Source: DATGEP01 sp035310125 (GTDB lineage: Bacteria; Chloroflexota; Ktedonobacteria; Ktedonobacterales; JADMIN01). From it: a stretch of DNA of 61,118 nt. A program made the translations under genes and the position numbers. The DNA lies in assembly GCA_035310125.1 (NCBI GenBank), contig DATGEP010000135.1:1-61118 (forward strand), read 5' to 3'. Under the pieces are notes generated by a model. The model was not told the origin of the DNA. It ran no database searches and saw only the letters and a list, made by a program, of their open reading frames with translations. Below, piece after piece: positions 51,124 through 59,881 of this stretch (the first letter of the stretch is position 1; the number at the start of each line of letters is the position of its first letter).

Positions 51124-53808
51124 ATGACCGATATGACCCCAGACGAAAAGTATGTTGCCGAGCTATCGGATGCGATAGACAAAATCTGGGAGATTGCCCG
51201 GCGCTTCAACCTGGATCCGTACCCGGTGCATTTCGAGCTGGTGCCCGCCACCATCATGTATGAGTTCGGCTCCTATGGCCTGCCGGGTCGTTTCAGCCAC
51301 TGGTCGCGCGGTAAGGCGTACTACCGCATGAAAACGGAGTACGATTATGGCCTGAGCAAGATTTATGAGCTGGTGGTCAACACCAATCCCTCGTATGCTT
51401 TTCTGATGGAGCAGAACGACCTACTCCAGAATAAGGTCGTGGTGGCGCATGTGCTCGGCCACACTGACATGTTCAAGAACAACGTGTACTTCAAGCACAC
51501 GCCGCCTAACATGATTGACAAGGTGAGCGTGAATGCCGACCGTATTCGCCAGTACGAGTACGATCACGGCACCGCGGAGGTCGAGCGTTTTCTGGATGCG
51601 GTGCTCGCTATCGAAGAACACATAGATCCCAACCTCCGCATCAAGCGCAAGGATGAGCAACGTGGCGACAAGGATGACGACGCGAAAAAGGCGTCGCACG
51701 ATTCGCCATACGACGATCTCTGGAGCCTTGCCGAGCGCGAGCGTATTCGCGCCGCCGAAGAGGAGGCCGAACGCCTCGCGAGCAGCCGTCATCGGCGCTT
51801 CCCCCGCGAGCCGCAGAAGGACTTGCTGTTTTTTCTTGCCCAGCACGCGCCTAATCTCGCCGACTGGCAGCGTGATATCCTGCTGATCGTGCGCGAGGAG
51901 ATGATCTATTTCGTTCCGCAGATGCAAACGAAGATACTGAACGAAGGTTGGGCCTGTCTGGCTGGTAGCAGCCTCGTTCTCACCGAGCACGGCTTGCTCC
52001 GATACGACGCCCTGCACGCGCGGTTGGCGATGGGTGAGCGCATGACGGTTTGTAGCGGCGGCGCCATTGATCGCGTTACCAACCGGCACATCCATCACAA
52101 CGCGCCAACTATTCGTCTGCGTACTCGCCGCGGCCTGGTGCTCGAAGGCGCGGAGGAACACAAGCTCAGCACCGGCCCGGACCAATGGATCGCACTCAAA
52201 GACGCTCGGATTGGGCAGCACATCCCACTGACCGTCGGAGACAACATCTGGGCACGAGACCTGGTGCCAGTACCTGTTCCTGCTCGTGTACAGCATGCGC
52301 AGGCTGAGGATGTGGCCGTGGCAGCCGGCGTGGGCGCCCATACCGACTACCGCAATTTTGCGGGCAAGACGACATACGGCGCCGACCGCATAGCGACCGC
52401 TATCGAAGCGGGTGGTTTGCAACATGGTCATGCGGGTACATCAATCCACGCCACGCGGCTCCCGCTCATCGCACCTTCACATATTACCGAGGAGCTCGGC
52501 GAATTTCTCGGTTATCTGATCGGCGACGGCAACATCCACACATCGAAGAATGCCATTGGATACACGACGGGTGATCGTGAGCTTGCCGATCGCTACGCTG
52601 GGCTGGTGCGGACGCTGTTTGCCATCGAGCCGAAGGTGATTTGGGACGACCGAGCGGTCAATGGCAAGGGCGGTCGCTGGCGAGCGGTCTTCTATTCGGC
52701 GAATGTGCTGGAGCTTCTCCACGCACTTGGCATTGATCTGCATGCCAAGGCAGGGGAGAAGCGAATCCCTGACCGGATTTTGCAGTCGCCGAAGTCTGTC
52801 GTCAGCGCCTTCCTGCGCGCATACTATGATTGCCATGGTTGCGCATCCGTACAGTCTGGGGTACGTCTCTCCACTTTCAGCGAGTCCATCGCTCAAACAC
52901 TACAAGTCTTGCTCCTCAACTACGGCATTCTTTCTCGCCGCTACGGACCAAACATCCTCATTGCGGGGGCGTCAGCCAGGATTTTTGAGCGGGAGATTGG
53001 TTTCGGCCTTGTGCGAGAAAAGGCGAATCTGCGCACATATCTCGCGCGGCATCAGTGGTTTAAAGTGGAGGACCCAACCGACGAAATAGTTGGCATTGAG
53101 CATGGCGTCGCGGATGTCTACGACATTACCGTGGATCGTACGCATCGCTATATCGCCAACGGTATGCTGCATCACAACAGTTTCTGGCACTCACGTATCA
53201 TCCGCGAGCTGGACCTGACCGACGGCGATATGACAGCCTTCGCGCAGATGCACGCGGGGGTGCTCGCGCCCAATCGCATGCGCATCAACCCCTATCACCT
53301 GGGCTACAAGATGCTCGAAGACATCGAGCGGCGTTGGGACAATCCTACTGAGGAGCAGCGGGCTAAGGGGTGGCTGCCGGGCAAGGGCCGTGAGAAAATC
53401 TTCGAGGTGCGCGAGATCGAAAGCGATGTCTCGCTCCTGCGCAACTATCTTACGAAGGAGCTTATCGAGGACCTGGACCTGTATCTCTACCAGAAGGAAG
53501 GCGACGAGTGGGTGATTGCCGAGAAGAACTGGGAGAAGGTGCGCGACGGCATCGTCGCCAGCATGACCAACTTCGGCTCGCCCTATATCACCGTCGTGGA
53601 CGCCGACTTCAACGGCAACACGGAGCTGCTGCTAAAGCATCAGTTCGAAGGGCAGGAGCTCGATATCCCCTACGCGCAGAAGACGCTGGAGTATGTGCAG
53701 TACATCTGGTCGCGGCCGGTGTATCTCGACACCACGCTCGATGACCAGCAGGTTCGCCTCAGCTACAATGGCGAAAAACATATGCGCACCGTGCTGGAGG
53801 AAAGCTAG
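51124..53808 (+). CDS. spoVR: SpoVR family protein interrupted by an intein
   Basis: Encodes an 894-residue precursor for a 486-residue SpoVR-like protein. The N-extein has FNLDPYPVHFELVPATIMYEF-type sequence, VVAHVLGHTDMFKNN with conserved histidines, and ILNEGWA immediately before the intein (residues 278-685). The C-extein starts SFWHSRIIRELDL, then GYKMLEDIERRWD and YITVVDADFN. In Bacillus SpoVR is needed for a normal spore cortex, but it also occurs in non-sporulating bacteria. An AGGAGAA site precedes the ATG. Third gene of the operon, 81 nt after yhbH; a PiT transporter gene converges from the other side. Confidence 0.93.
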   Translation: MTDMTPDEKYVAELSDAIDKIWEIARRFNLDPYPVHFELVPATIMYEFGSYGLPGRFSHWSRGKAYYRMKTEYDYGLSKIYELVVNTNPSYAFLMEQNDLLQNKVVVAHVLGHTDMFKNNVYFKHTPPNMIDKVSVNADRIRQYEYDHGTAEVERFLDAVLAIEEHIDPNLRIKRKDEQRGDKDDDAKKASHDSPYDDLWSLAERERIRAAEEEAERLASSRHRRFPREPQKDLLFFLAQHAPNLADWQRDILLIVREEMIYFVPQMQTKILNEGWACLAGSSLVLTEHGLLRYDALHARLAMGERMTVCSGGAIDRVTNRHIHHNAPTIRLRTRRGLVLEGAEEHKLSTGPDQWIALKDARIGQHIPLTVGDNIWARDLVPVPVPARVQHAQAEDVAVAAGVGAHTDYRNFAGKTTYGADRIATAIEAGGLQHGHAGTSIHATRLPLIAPSHITEELGEFLGYLIGDGNIHTSKNAIGYTTGDRELADRYAGLVRTLFAIEPKVIWDDRAVNGKGGRWRAVFYSANVLELLHALGIDLHAKAGEKRIPDRILQSPKSVVSAFLRAYYDCHGCASVQSGVRLSTFSESIAQTLQVLLLNYGILSRRYGPNILIAGASARIFEREIGFGLVREKANLRTYLARHQWFKVEDPTDEIVGIEHGVADVYDITVDRTHRYIANGMLHHNSFWHSRIIRELDLTDGDMTAFAQMHAGVLAPNRMRINPYHLGYKMLEDIERRWDNPTEEQRAKGWLPGKGREKIFEVREIESDVSLLRNYLTKELIEDLDLYLYQKEGDEWVIAEKNWEKVRDGIVASMTNFGSPYITVVDADFNGNTELLLKHQFEGQELDIPYAQKTLEYVQYIWSRPVYLDTTLDDQQVRLSYNGEKHMRTVLEES
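51955..53178 (+). other. SpoVR intein with a LAGLIDADG-type endonuclease region
   Basis: A 408-residue in-frame intein. Block A is CLAGSSLVLTEHGLL with Cys1; block B is AEEH in place of the usual T-x-x-H. The end is THRYIANGMLHHN, with the His-Asn pair, followed by extein Ser+1 (SFWHS). The first endonuclease motif LGYLIGDGN keeps its Asp, while the second reads LRAYYDCHG, where the acidic residue is replaced by His. Splicing residues are complete, but DNA cutting may be impaired. Removal restores NEGWASFWHSRI, the conserved SpoVR sequence. Confidence 0.93.
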
Positions 53809-53898
53809 GTTTCCTGTTGACCGCAAGCGAGAGGGCACCGGCTGGCTGCCACTATCTCGCTCGCGGCAAGCTCGCTCACAGCAAAAATGCTCGATGGA

Positions 53899-54960
53899 TC
53901 ATAGCCGGATTGCCAGCATGAATGCCGTCAATCCGGCGGCCAGCAGCGCGGTGATGGGACCCGTCAGGATCCACGCCACTACCATGTTGCCCGCGACGCC
54001 CCAGCGCACCGCGGACAGCCGCTGGCGGGCGCCCACGCCCATCACCGAGCCGGCGATCACGTGTGTTGTGCTCACGGGCAAGCCCACGCTACTGGCCGCG
54101 ATGATGATGGATGCGGCGGATGTCTCCGCCGCGAAGCCATCCAGCGGGCGCAGCTTCACGGTTCGCATGCCTATCGTCTGGATGATGCGCCAGCCACCGA
54201 AACTCGTTCCCAGACCCATCGCCGTCGCGCTCAGGATAATGACCCAGACCGGCACATGAAAACTCGCGCTGGCCGGCGCGCCCTCGTAGGCCAGCACCGC
54301 GGCGGTGATGACGCCCATCGTCTTCTGCGCATCGTTGGAGCCGTGGCTGAATGCCACGAACGCGGCGGAGATTCTTTGCAGCCAGCTTGAGATGTCCGTT
54401 ACGGTATGCGGCGCGGTGCGGCGGAAGATCCACACGAGCGCGATACCGATCATATACGCAAGCAACAGGCCGAAGACTGGCGACAACAACAGCGATAGCA
54501 CAATCTTCAGGATACCGCCGCCTTTGAGCGCCGCGAAGTGTGCGGGCGACTGAATCACCGCCGCGCCGATCAGCCCGCCAATCAGTGCATGTGATGAGCT
54601 GCTTGGCAGACCGAAATACCACGTGATGAGGTTCCACCCGATGGCCGCCAGCAGCGCCGCCATGACAGCTACCGGGGTGAGCGCGGTCCGTGCCGCCACG
54701 TCGGTGCCGATGGTCTTTGCGACCTGGGTGCTGACGAACGCACCCACAAAATTCAAGATGGCGGCCATTAAAATGGCCGTCCATGCCGGCAGCACGCGGG
54801 TTGCGATGCTGGTAGCGACGGCATTGGCGGTGTCGTGGAATCCGTTCGTGAAATCGAAGGATACCGCCACTACGATCGTGGCGATCAGAAAGGCGAGAGG
54901 CAAGCCACCCTGGCCGGTGGGCGCAAGCGCCGCCAGGAATGGAATGGCGTGTTCAAGCAT
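53899..54960 (-). CDS. pit: PiT-family inorganic phosphate transporter
   Basis: A 353-residue integral membrane protein with about ten hydrophobic segments. The duplicated signature appears as FDFTNGFHDTANAVAT near residue 35 and FSHGSNDAQKTMGVI near residue 208, with GLPSSSSHALIGGLIGA and GLPVSTTHVIAGSVMG between and after. It imports phosphate, probably as a metal-phosphate complex with protons. Its ATG lies 8 nt inside the end of the upstream DUF47 gene, so the two are translated together. Confidence 0.92.
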   Translation of the reverse strand: MLEHAIPFLAALAPTGQGGLPLAFLIATIVVAVSFDFTNGFHDTANAVATSIATRVLPAWTAILMAAILNFVGAFVSTQVAKTIGTDVAARTALTPVAVMAALLAAIGWNLITWYFGLPSSSSHALIGGLIGAAVIQSPAHFAALKGGGILKIVLSLLLSPVFGLLLAYMIGIALVWIFRRTAPHTVTDISSWLQRISAAFVAFSHGSNDAQKTMGVITAAVLAYEGAPASASFHVPVWVIILSATAMGLGTSFGGWRIIQTIGMRTVKLRPLDGFAAETSAASIIIAASSVGLPVSTTHVIAGSVMGVGARQRLSAVRWGVAGNMVVAWILTGPITALLAAGLTAFMLAIRL

Positions 54961-55573
54961 ATTTCAGCAGTACTCCGTACAACACATCCGCCACGTCCTC
55001 ACAGTTATCTATCGCGCGTTCCAGGTGATCGTATATCTGTTTCCATTTGATTATCAGTACCGGATCAGGCTGACTAAAAAGCTCTTGAATGCCGCGCCGA
55101 TAAATGTCGTCGCCTTCGTTCTCCAGGCGGTTGATCTCTGTCAGCCGCTCGCGGACGGCCGCTCGATCGCGGCGATTGCGCAACAATGAGACGGCTTCGT
55201 GCACCTGGCTGGCGGCACTGACGATGACACTCGCTAGCTCGATAGCATTGGGGGTGGGCTCTGTCACGCCATACAACACGAAATCGTCCGCCGCCGCCTC
55301 GACCAGGTCTAAAACATCATCTAGCGCTGACGCGATGGCCGCGATATCCTCGCGGTCCAAAGGTGTGACAAAGATACGGTTCAGCAGGTCGTAGATCTCA
55401 TGAGTCAGCTCATCGCCTTTGTGTTCCACCGCCTTGATTGCTTTGGCCTTGGCTTCCACGTCGGAGTACTCGTTGAGCATCGTGAGAAGCAGCTCCGCGC
55501 CGTATCGCGCGTTGGCCGCCGCGTCCTCGAAGAGCCGGTAGAAGCGATCTTCGCGGGGTTGCAGAATAGACAT
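54953..55573 (-). CDS. DUF47 (PhoU-like) phosphate transport accessory protein
   Basis: A 206-residue helical protein related to PhoU that regularly accompanies PiT transporters. Family segments include FYRLFEDAAANARYGAELLL, EHKGDELTHEIYDLLNRIFVTPLDREDI and ALDDVLDLVEAAADDFVLYG, followed by LRNRRDRAAVRERLTEINRLENEGDDIYRR. It probably modulates the neighbouring transporter. ATG 55573 has GGAGG six bases away; an ATG two codons upstream abuts the site. First gene of the pair. Confidence 0.88.
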   Translation of the reverse strand: MSILQPREDRFYRLFEDAAANARYGAELLLTMLNEYSDVEAKAKAIKAVEHKGDELTHEIYDLLNRIFVTPLDREDIAAIASALDDVLDLVEAAADDFVLYGVTEPTPNAIELASVIVSAASQVHEAVSLLRNRRDRAAVRERLTEINRLENEGDDIYRRGIQELFSQPDPVLIIKWKQIYDHLERAIDNCEDVADVLYGVLLKYA

Positions 55574-55614
55574 CGGCATCCTCCAGGTGGAATACGGAGC
55601 CTAGACAAGCAATA

Positions 55615-55668
55615 GGTATGCCAGGTATGCCAGGTATGCCAGGTATGCCAGGTATGCCAGGTATGCCA
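55615..55668. repeat. Six perfect tandem copies of a 9-bp unit
   Basis: GGTATGCCA is repeated six times without a mismatch. A decayed relative (CAGGTATGCGGCGTATGCGGGCA) follows about 30 nt later. The unit length is a multiple of three. Confidence 0.85.
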
Positions 55669-55910
55669 GGCTTGCGGGCAGAAGCGCGCGGACGGCCCTA
55701 TGCAGGTATGCGGCGTATGCGGGCAGCGCGCCGCTACGCGACCCTCCAGCGTGATTACTGGGGCCGGAATTTAGGGTACCGCGTTGGCGGTACCGTGCGC
55801 GATGAAACGCGAGCCGTGTCTCGCCATCTCGAATTATACGTGGGTGGAGACTGCGTTCGCCATAGGGTTTGAGTCCCCACGCTACGGCAATGCCGCCCGC
55901 TCTGGCTGCG

Positions 55911-55939
55911 TTGACACCCCACCGTACCCGGCATATACT
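55911..55939 (+). promoter_or_regulatory. Strong sigma-70-type promoter
   Basis: TTGACA and TATACT separated by exactly 17 nt, about 110 nt before the start codon of the next gene. This is the closest match to consensus in the window. Confidence 0.6.
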
Positions 55940-56050
55940 GACCGGGACCGCAACCCGATACGGAATATCTCACGACGTGAGGATAGGACGGCCAGCGATT
56001 CGGCGGCATGACGCGCGAGCTGGGTCGCTCCGGTAGCAGGAAAAAAACGC

Positions 56051-56788
56051 ATGACCGGTCCGGGAGGATCATCAACCAATCGCGACAAGCGGCGCCAGTC
56101 GCGCCAGCAACAGTTGCAGCAGCGACAGCTTGAGAGGCAGCGAGAGCGAGCGCGTAAGCTCCGGCAGCAGCGCATCCAGCGTATCGGTGTATTCGCCGCC
56201 GGTATTCTCGTCGTCGCGCTCATCGCATTTCTGATTGTCCATGCAGCCATCGGTAGTGGCGGCAATAGCGGCGGCGGCACGAGCACCGGCGGCACCACCA
56301 TCACCGGCACTGGCACCTATACCACGGCGGTAGATGGAACGCCACGGGATACGATGTCGTGTCTGGGCAGTGAGGGCACCGTCGTCCACATTCACATGTA
56401 TTTGGAGATCTACGTGAACGACCAGCCAGTCCAGGTGCCGGCGAACACGGGTATCGTCCAGTCCGCGACTGGCGGCTGCTTCTACCCACTGCATGTGCAT
56501 GACGGCGAGCCCAACATCATTCACGAGGAGTCGCCAGTGCGGGCAACTTACACGCTGGGCGCGTTCTTCGATTTGTGGGGCCAGCCGCTGAGCAAGACGC
56601 AGGTGATGCAGTACACTGCGGACGCCACGCATCCGCTGGTCTTCGAGGTCTTCGACGGCAACGGCAAGCTCACTACGTACACCGGCAACCCGCTGGCCCT
56701 TCCGTTGCGTGCGCACGATACCATTGTGATCCTCTACAATAGTCCCAACGCCAAGCCATCCCCGTACACGAACTGGAATGGGCTGTAG
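56051..56788 (+). CDS. Membrane-anchored protein with a histidine-rich outer domain
   Basis: A 245-residue protein. Residues 1-45 are very basic and glutamine-rich, a transmembrane helix covers about 46-67 (GVFAAGILVVALIAFLIVHAAI), a Gly/Thr/Ser linker follows, and the outer domain runs from about 95 to the end. It contains VVHIHMYLEIYVNDQPVQVP, GGCFYPLHVHDG and NIIHEESP, and ends with a segment starting FDLWGQPLSKTQV. Similar sequences occur in many Chloroflexota and Actinomycetota, without a known function. The clustered histidines (HIH, HVHD, IIHEE) and two cysteines suggest metal binding, which is inference. AGGA precedes the ATG. Confidence 0.75.
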   Translation: MTGPGGSSTNRDKRRQSRQQQLQQRQLERQRERARKLRQQRIQRIGVFAAGILVVALIAFLIVHAAIGSGGNSGGGTSTGGTTITGTGTYTTAVDGTPRDTMSCLGSEGTVVHIHMYLEIYVNDQPVQVPANTGIVQSATGGCFYPLHVHDGEPNIIHEESPVRATYTLGAFFDLWGQPLSKTQVMQYTADATHPLVFEVFDGNGKLTTYTGNPLALPLRAHDTIVILYNSPNAKPSPYTNWNGL

Positions 56789-56819
56789 ACCAGGCCGAGA
56801 AACCATCTACATCTGCTGT

Positions 56820-56864
56820 ACGAGCCACCACGTTCAACTCTGGACGTGGTGGCTCGTTGTTTTG
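56820..56864 (+). terminator. Intrinsic terminator after the histidine-rich protein gene
   Basis: A 14-bp perfect stem (ACGAGCCACCACGT with its complement) and a 10-nt loop are followed by TGTTTTGG, beginning 32 nt after the stop codon. Confidence 0.75.
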
Positions 56865-56970
56865 GTATGGGTCGCACAACGCGCTTGATCTGTTCATGCC
56901 GTTGTGAGCCTCCTCAGACGATTGCCACGACTACGTGTGGCCTATGTCACACCGCTTGCCACCTCATCTA

Positions 56971-56979
56971 TGCTATACT
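56971..56979 (+). promoter_or_regulatory. Extended -10 element before the PP2C gene
   Basis: TGCTATACT combines an extended -10 TG with TATACT, 95 nt before the start codon. No good -35 is present at 17 nt. Confidence 0.35.
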
Positions 56980-57073
56980 GCGGGCGCTGTGGGACTGGGA
57001 ACGCCACAGGCCGCCCTGGCACGTTACATAGATAATGACTTCGCGCTGATATGTGGCTTGGTGGAGGACCCGC

Positions 57074-59533
57074 ATGACGTTGAGGAGCCGAGAGCGATGG
57101 GGAGCGCTGGCGGCCGCGATGCTTTGCCTTGTGTGGGGCATCGCGCTCTTTTCCGGCGCACCCCTCTCGGTGTGGGCCGCGTCCGCCGGCATGGCGCAGC
57201 GCGCCACCGAGAGCCGGCCGCCCGCAGGCGTCGCCTACGCCCGGATAGCCGTCGTGCGCGTCCTCACCTACTATGATGGCACCGCTAACGGCGATGCAGC
57301 GCCCATCCCCGTGCTGACTCCTTGCGCCGCGGATGGTGTACTCGTGGGTACCACGGGCGCCAACCTTAACTCATTCGACTATGTGCTGACACCTACCGCG
57401 GCAGTCAACCCCATCAGCCCGTGCCAGGGAGTGCAGGCTGCCTTCGCGCAGCTCTACGGCAACGCCACAGGCTGGAGCATTGGTCGGGTCCAGGTGCTGC
57501 TGGATGTCGCCTATACCGGCGCTGGCACCAAGCAGATGGGCACCGTCGCATTTAGTATTGACCCTTCGCAGATCGTCACGAACGGTGGCGCCGGCTCGAC
57601 CCCGCTGCTCGCGCTGGCGGTGGCAACGCCGCAGGGCACGCACGATCTCCCAGTGCTTTCCGTTCCGCAGCCATCCGATTCTGCCGCCACAGGTGATGCT
57701 AGCGTTCTCGACCTTACCGACTATAATGGCCAGCCGTTGGGGCGCAGCTCGCTGAATCGCGACGAAGTCGCGACCACGCTGTATCCGATTGCGCTGCCGG
57801 CCAGTCAGCTCAACGCCGCGCCACTGCCCGCGCCCACCAAGCCGCCGACCGCGACGCCGCTCGAACAGACTGTAACCGGCGGTACGGCGGTGCCGCCGAC
57901 CGCGACGCCGCTCGTGCCAACGGTCGCGCAGAACACTCCCACACCACTCAGCGCAGAGGTGGGGTTGGGCGCGCCAGAGATTGACTCGAACGGACGGCTC
58001 ATCGGCATGGTGATCCCTGATGCGCACGGGAATCATGTGCTCGCATCATTGCGGGATGTGACGAAAGCCATCGGCGCCGTGACCGGTCGGTCTGGGGCAC
58101 TGATGTCACAGTGGCAGCAAGGTATCTCCGCGTACTACGCCAATCCGCCACAATACGAACCAGCCGCTGGCGCATTCGATAGCCTTGCGCACGAGTATCC
58201 AGATTTCGGAGGTATCGCGCTTTTCCAGACCGCCGCACATCAGCAGTCTCCCACTATTCCGTCGCTCACGAAAACGAGCGGCGGCACGGCACCCGGCGCG
58301 TCCGGAGGTGGCCTCACGGCGGAAGAATTGATGATTGCTGGCGCGGTCGTGGCGGTGGCGCTCCTGCTGATCGCGCTCGCATTGGTGCTCTTGCTCCGGC
58401 GCAGACAGCGCCGAGCGTCGCTACCCGCACTGCCGGCGATTCCACCAGAAGAGGCAATGCTCGATCTGCTCCCACCCAATGTTTCACTGGACATGCTGGA
58501 TACTCTTGAGCATGTGGTGCCACCGGCAATAGACGGCCAGCCCACCCGGCCGCTACCCGCTGTTACCGCGACCACCATCGAGAATCAGGCGACGCTACGC
58601 ATCCCATCTGTACAGCCTGATCTGGCGCGCATTCGTAAAGGGCTGGCGTTGATGCCGCACGCCGCCGGTATCACTGATCCGGGTATCAGGCGCGCTGGTG
58701 AGCCGAATCAAGACAATATCCTCGCGCTCGCGGGAATCCGCATTGTCGGCGGTCGCGCACAGCCGTGGGGACTGTTCATCGTCGCGGACGGCATGGGTGG
58801 TCATCTCAATGGGCAGGATGCCAGTCGCATTGCCATCGAGACTGTGACAACCACGGTGTTACAAGTGATGACCACGAGCCAGCCGGTGAATGACGAGGCC
58901 ATTCTGAGCTTGCTTCGCGAGGGTGTGCAGAAGGCCAGTGTGGAACTGCGTCAGCGCAATCTCGCGGGCCGGCAGGATATGGGCACTACCCTTACGGGGG
59001 CGCTTGTCGTGGACGACATGGCCTACGCCATGAATGTCGGCGACAGCCGCACGTATCTCATGAGTCCTGAGACGGGACTGCGTCAGATCACCACCGATCA
59101 CTCCGTCGTCGCCTCGCTTGTCGCGGCGGGCGTAATCCGTCCTGATGAGGTGTATACCCACCCACGCCGCAATCAGATTTACCGTAGCCTTGGCGGCGAG
59201 CAGGATGAAGTGGAGCTGGACACCTTCGAGGTACCGCTTCAGGCTGGTGACAAACTACTCATCTGCTCGGATGGACTGTGGGAGATGGTGCGCGACCCGC
59301 AGATTCAGAGTATCTTGCGCGGCACGGCGGACCCTCAGCAAGCGGTGGAATTGCTCGTGCGCGAGGCAAACACCAACGGTGGCGACGACAACATCGGAGC
59401 TGTCGTCGTGCGGCTGCTCGAAGACGTGCCGCAGCATCCACAGGCGGGTATGCGCGTGATTGCGATGCCGCAAACCAGCGCATCGGATGCATCACAGGCG
59501 CCAGCGAGTGGGGATAGCCAGCGCGGTGTCTGA
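57074..59533 (+). CDS. Transmembrane PP2C-family Ser/Thr phosphatase with a protease-like outer domain
   Basis: An 819-residue receptor-like protein. A signal or anchor (GALAAAMLCLVWGIALFSGAP) leads to an outer domain of about 390 residues with Thr/Pro-rich stretches. Near residues 297-313, LGAPEIDSNGRLIGMVI resembles the end of trypsin/HtrA-type domains, where G-D-S-G-G-P precedes a D-x-x-GR-x-G-M segment, but the Ser is missing. One transmembrane helix lies near 420-442. The cytoplasmic PP2C domain (about 529-792) has GEPNQDN, VADGMGGH, GDSRTYL, TDHS, CSDGLWEM and GGDDNIGAVVV, with all metal-binding aspartates. It probably removes phosphate from Ser/Thr in response to an outside signal. GGAGG precedes the ATG at 57074. 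Confidence 0.85.
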   Translation: MTLRSRERWGALAAAMLCLVWGIALFSGAPLSVWAASAGMAQRATESRPPAGVAYARIAVVRVLTYYDGTANGDAAPIPVLTPCAADGVLVGTTGANLNSFDYVLTPTAAVNPISPCQGVQAAFAQLYGNATGWSIGRVQVLLDVAYTGAGTKQMGTVAFSIDPSQIVTNGGAGSTPLLALAVATPQGTHDLPVLSVPQPSDSAATGDASVLDLTDYNGQPLGRSSLNRDEVATTLYPIALPASQLNAAPLPAPTKPPTATPLEQTVTGGTAVPPTATPLVPTVAQNTPTPLSAEVGLGAPEIDSNGRLIGMVIPDAHGNHVLASLRDVTKAIGAVTGRSGALMSQWQQGISAYYANPPQYEPAAGAFDSLAHEYPDFGGIALFQTAAHQQSPTIPSLTKTSGGTAPGASGGGLTAEELMIAGAVVAVALLLIALALVLLLRRRQRRASLPALPAIPPEEAMLDLLPPNVSLDMLDTLEHVVPPAIDGQPTRPLPAVTATTIENQATLRIPSVQPDLARIRKGLALMPHAAGITDPGIRRAGEPNQDNILALAGIRIVGGRAQPWGLFIVADGMGGHLNGQDASRIAIETVTTTVLQVMTTSQPVNDEAILSLLREGVQKASVELRQRNLAGRQDMGTTLTGALVVDDMAYAMNVGDSRTYLMSPETGLRQITTDHSVVASLVAAGVIRPDEVYTHPRRNQIYRSLGGEQDEVELDTFEVPLQAGDKLLICSDGLWEMVRDPQIQSILRGTADPQQAVELLVREANTNGGDDNIGAVVVRLLEDVPQHPQAGMRVIAMPQTSASDASQAPASGDSQRGV

Positions 59534-59881
59534 TGAGCTGTAGCCCGTTTGTTGCGGAATTTGCCGTGCAAAAGTGCGCATGCTATACTCGCGCCAACGC
59601 GACACGTAGAAATGATGGTTTTGCGTATTCTCTCAGTCGCTGCCGCCGGCCAGCAAATGCGGTGGCAAAAGGCTTGCGGTATACGCTCACCGGCCACCAT
59701 TCATCGTGGACCGTATGTGTTCTCGTTTTGCGCTTATTTCTGCTGCAATGCAATACGGAATTCCCGATGCAGATGTCGCCATGTGAGCGACTGCTCATTG
59801 AAGCGAGGGGGGCCAGGGTAGGTGTCGGTGCGATGATTGCGCATCGCTGCCGATCCGGCGGGAGTTTCGTGGAGGTGCCAC
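59534..59881. other. Intergenic region with a promoter and a long leader
   Basis: About 348 nt before the last complete gene. A promoter sits near its start (59561-59589), leaving an untranslated leader of roughly 280 nt. No small gene or known riboswitch was recognised. Confidence 0.4.
59561..59589 (+). promoter_or_regulatory. Probable promoter with a long leader
   Basis: TTGCCG and TATACT at a 17-nt spacing, with the extended -10 TGC directly before. It starts 27 nt after the PP2C gene stop codon and drives the gene at 59882. Confidence 0.5.

Larger units (their letters stand above)
55574..56050. other. Divergent intergenic region with tandem repeats and promoter
   Basis: About 477 nt between the DUF47 gene and a membrane-anchored protein gene. 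Contents are the 9-bp tandem array (55615-55668), a perfect hairpin GGTACCGC/GCGGTACC with a GTTG loop (55775-55794), and a good promoter (55911-55939). The plus-strand frame over the array encodes only a Met-Pro-Gly run and is not called. Confidence 0.55.

Noticed and set aside
55771..55794. T-box-like sequence (AGGGTACCGCG)
   Set aside because: It lacks the full AGGGTGG-ACCGCG core and a following terminator, and no aminoacyl-tRNA synthetase or amino-acid gene lies downstream. It is better described as a simple 8-bp hairpin.
55618..55872. Plus-strand frame encoding a Met-Pro-Gly repeat
   Set aside because: The repeat comes from the 9-bp DNA array. The rest is basic and without protein-like pattern, and no ribosome site precedes it.
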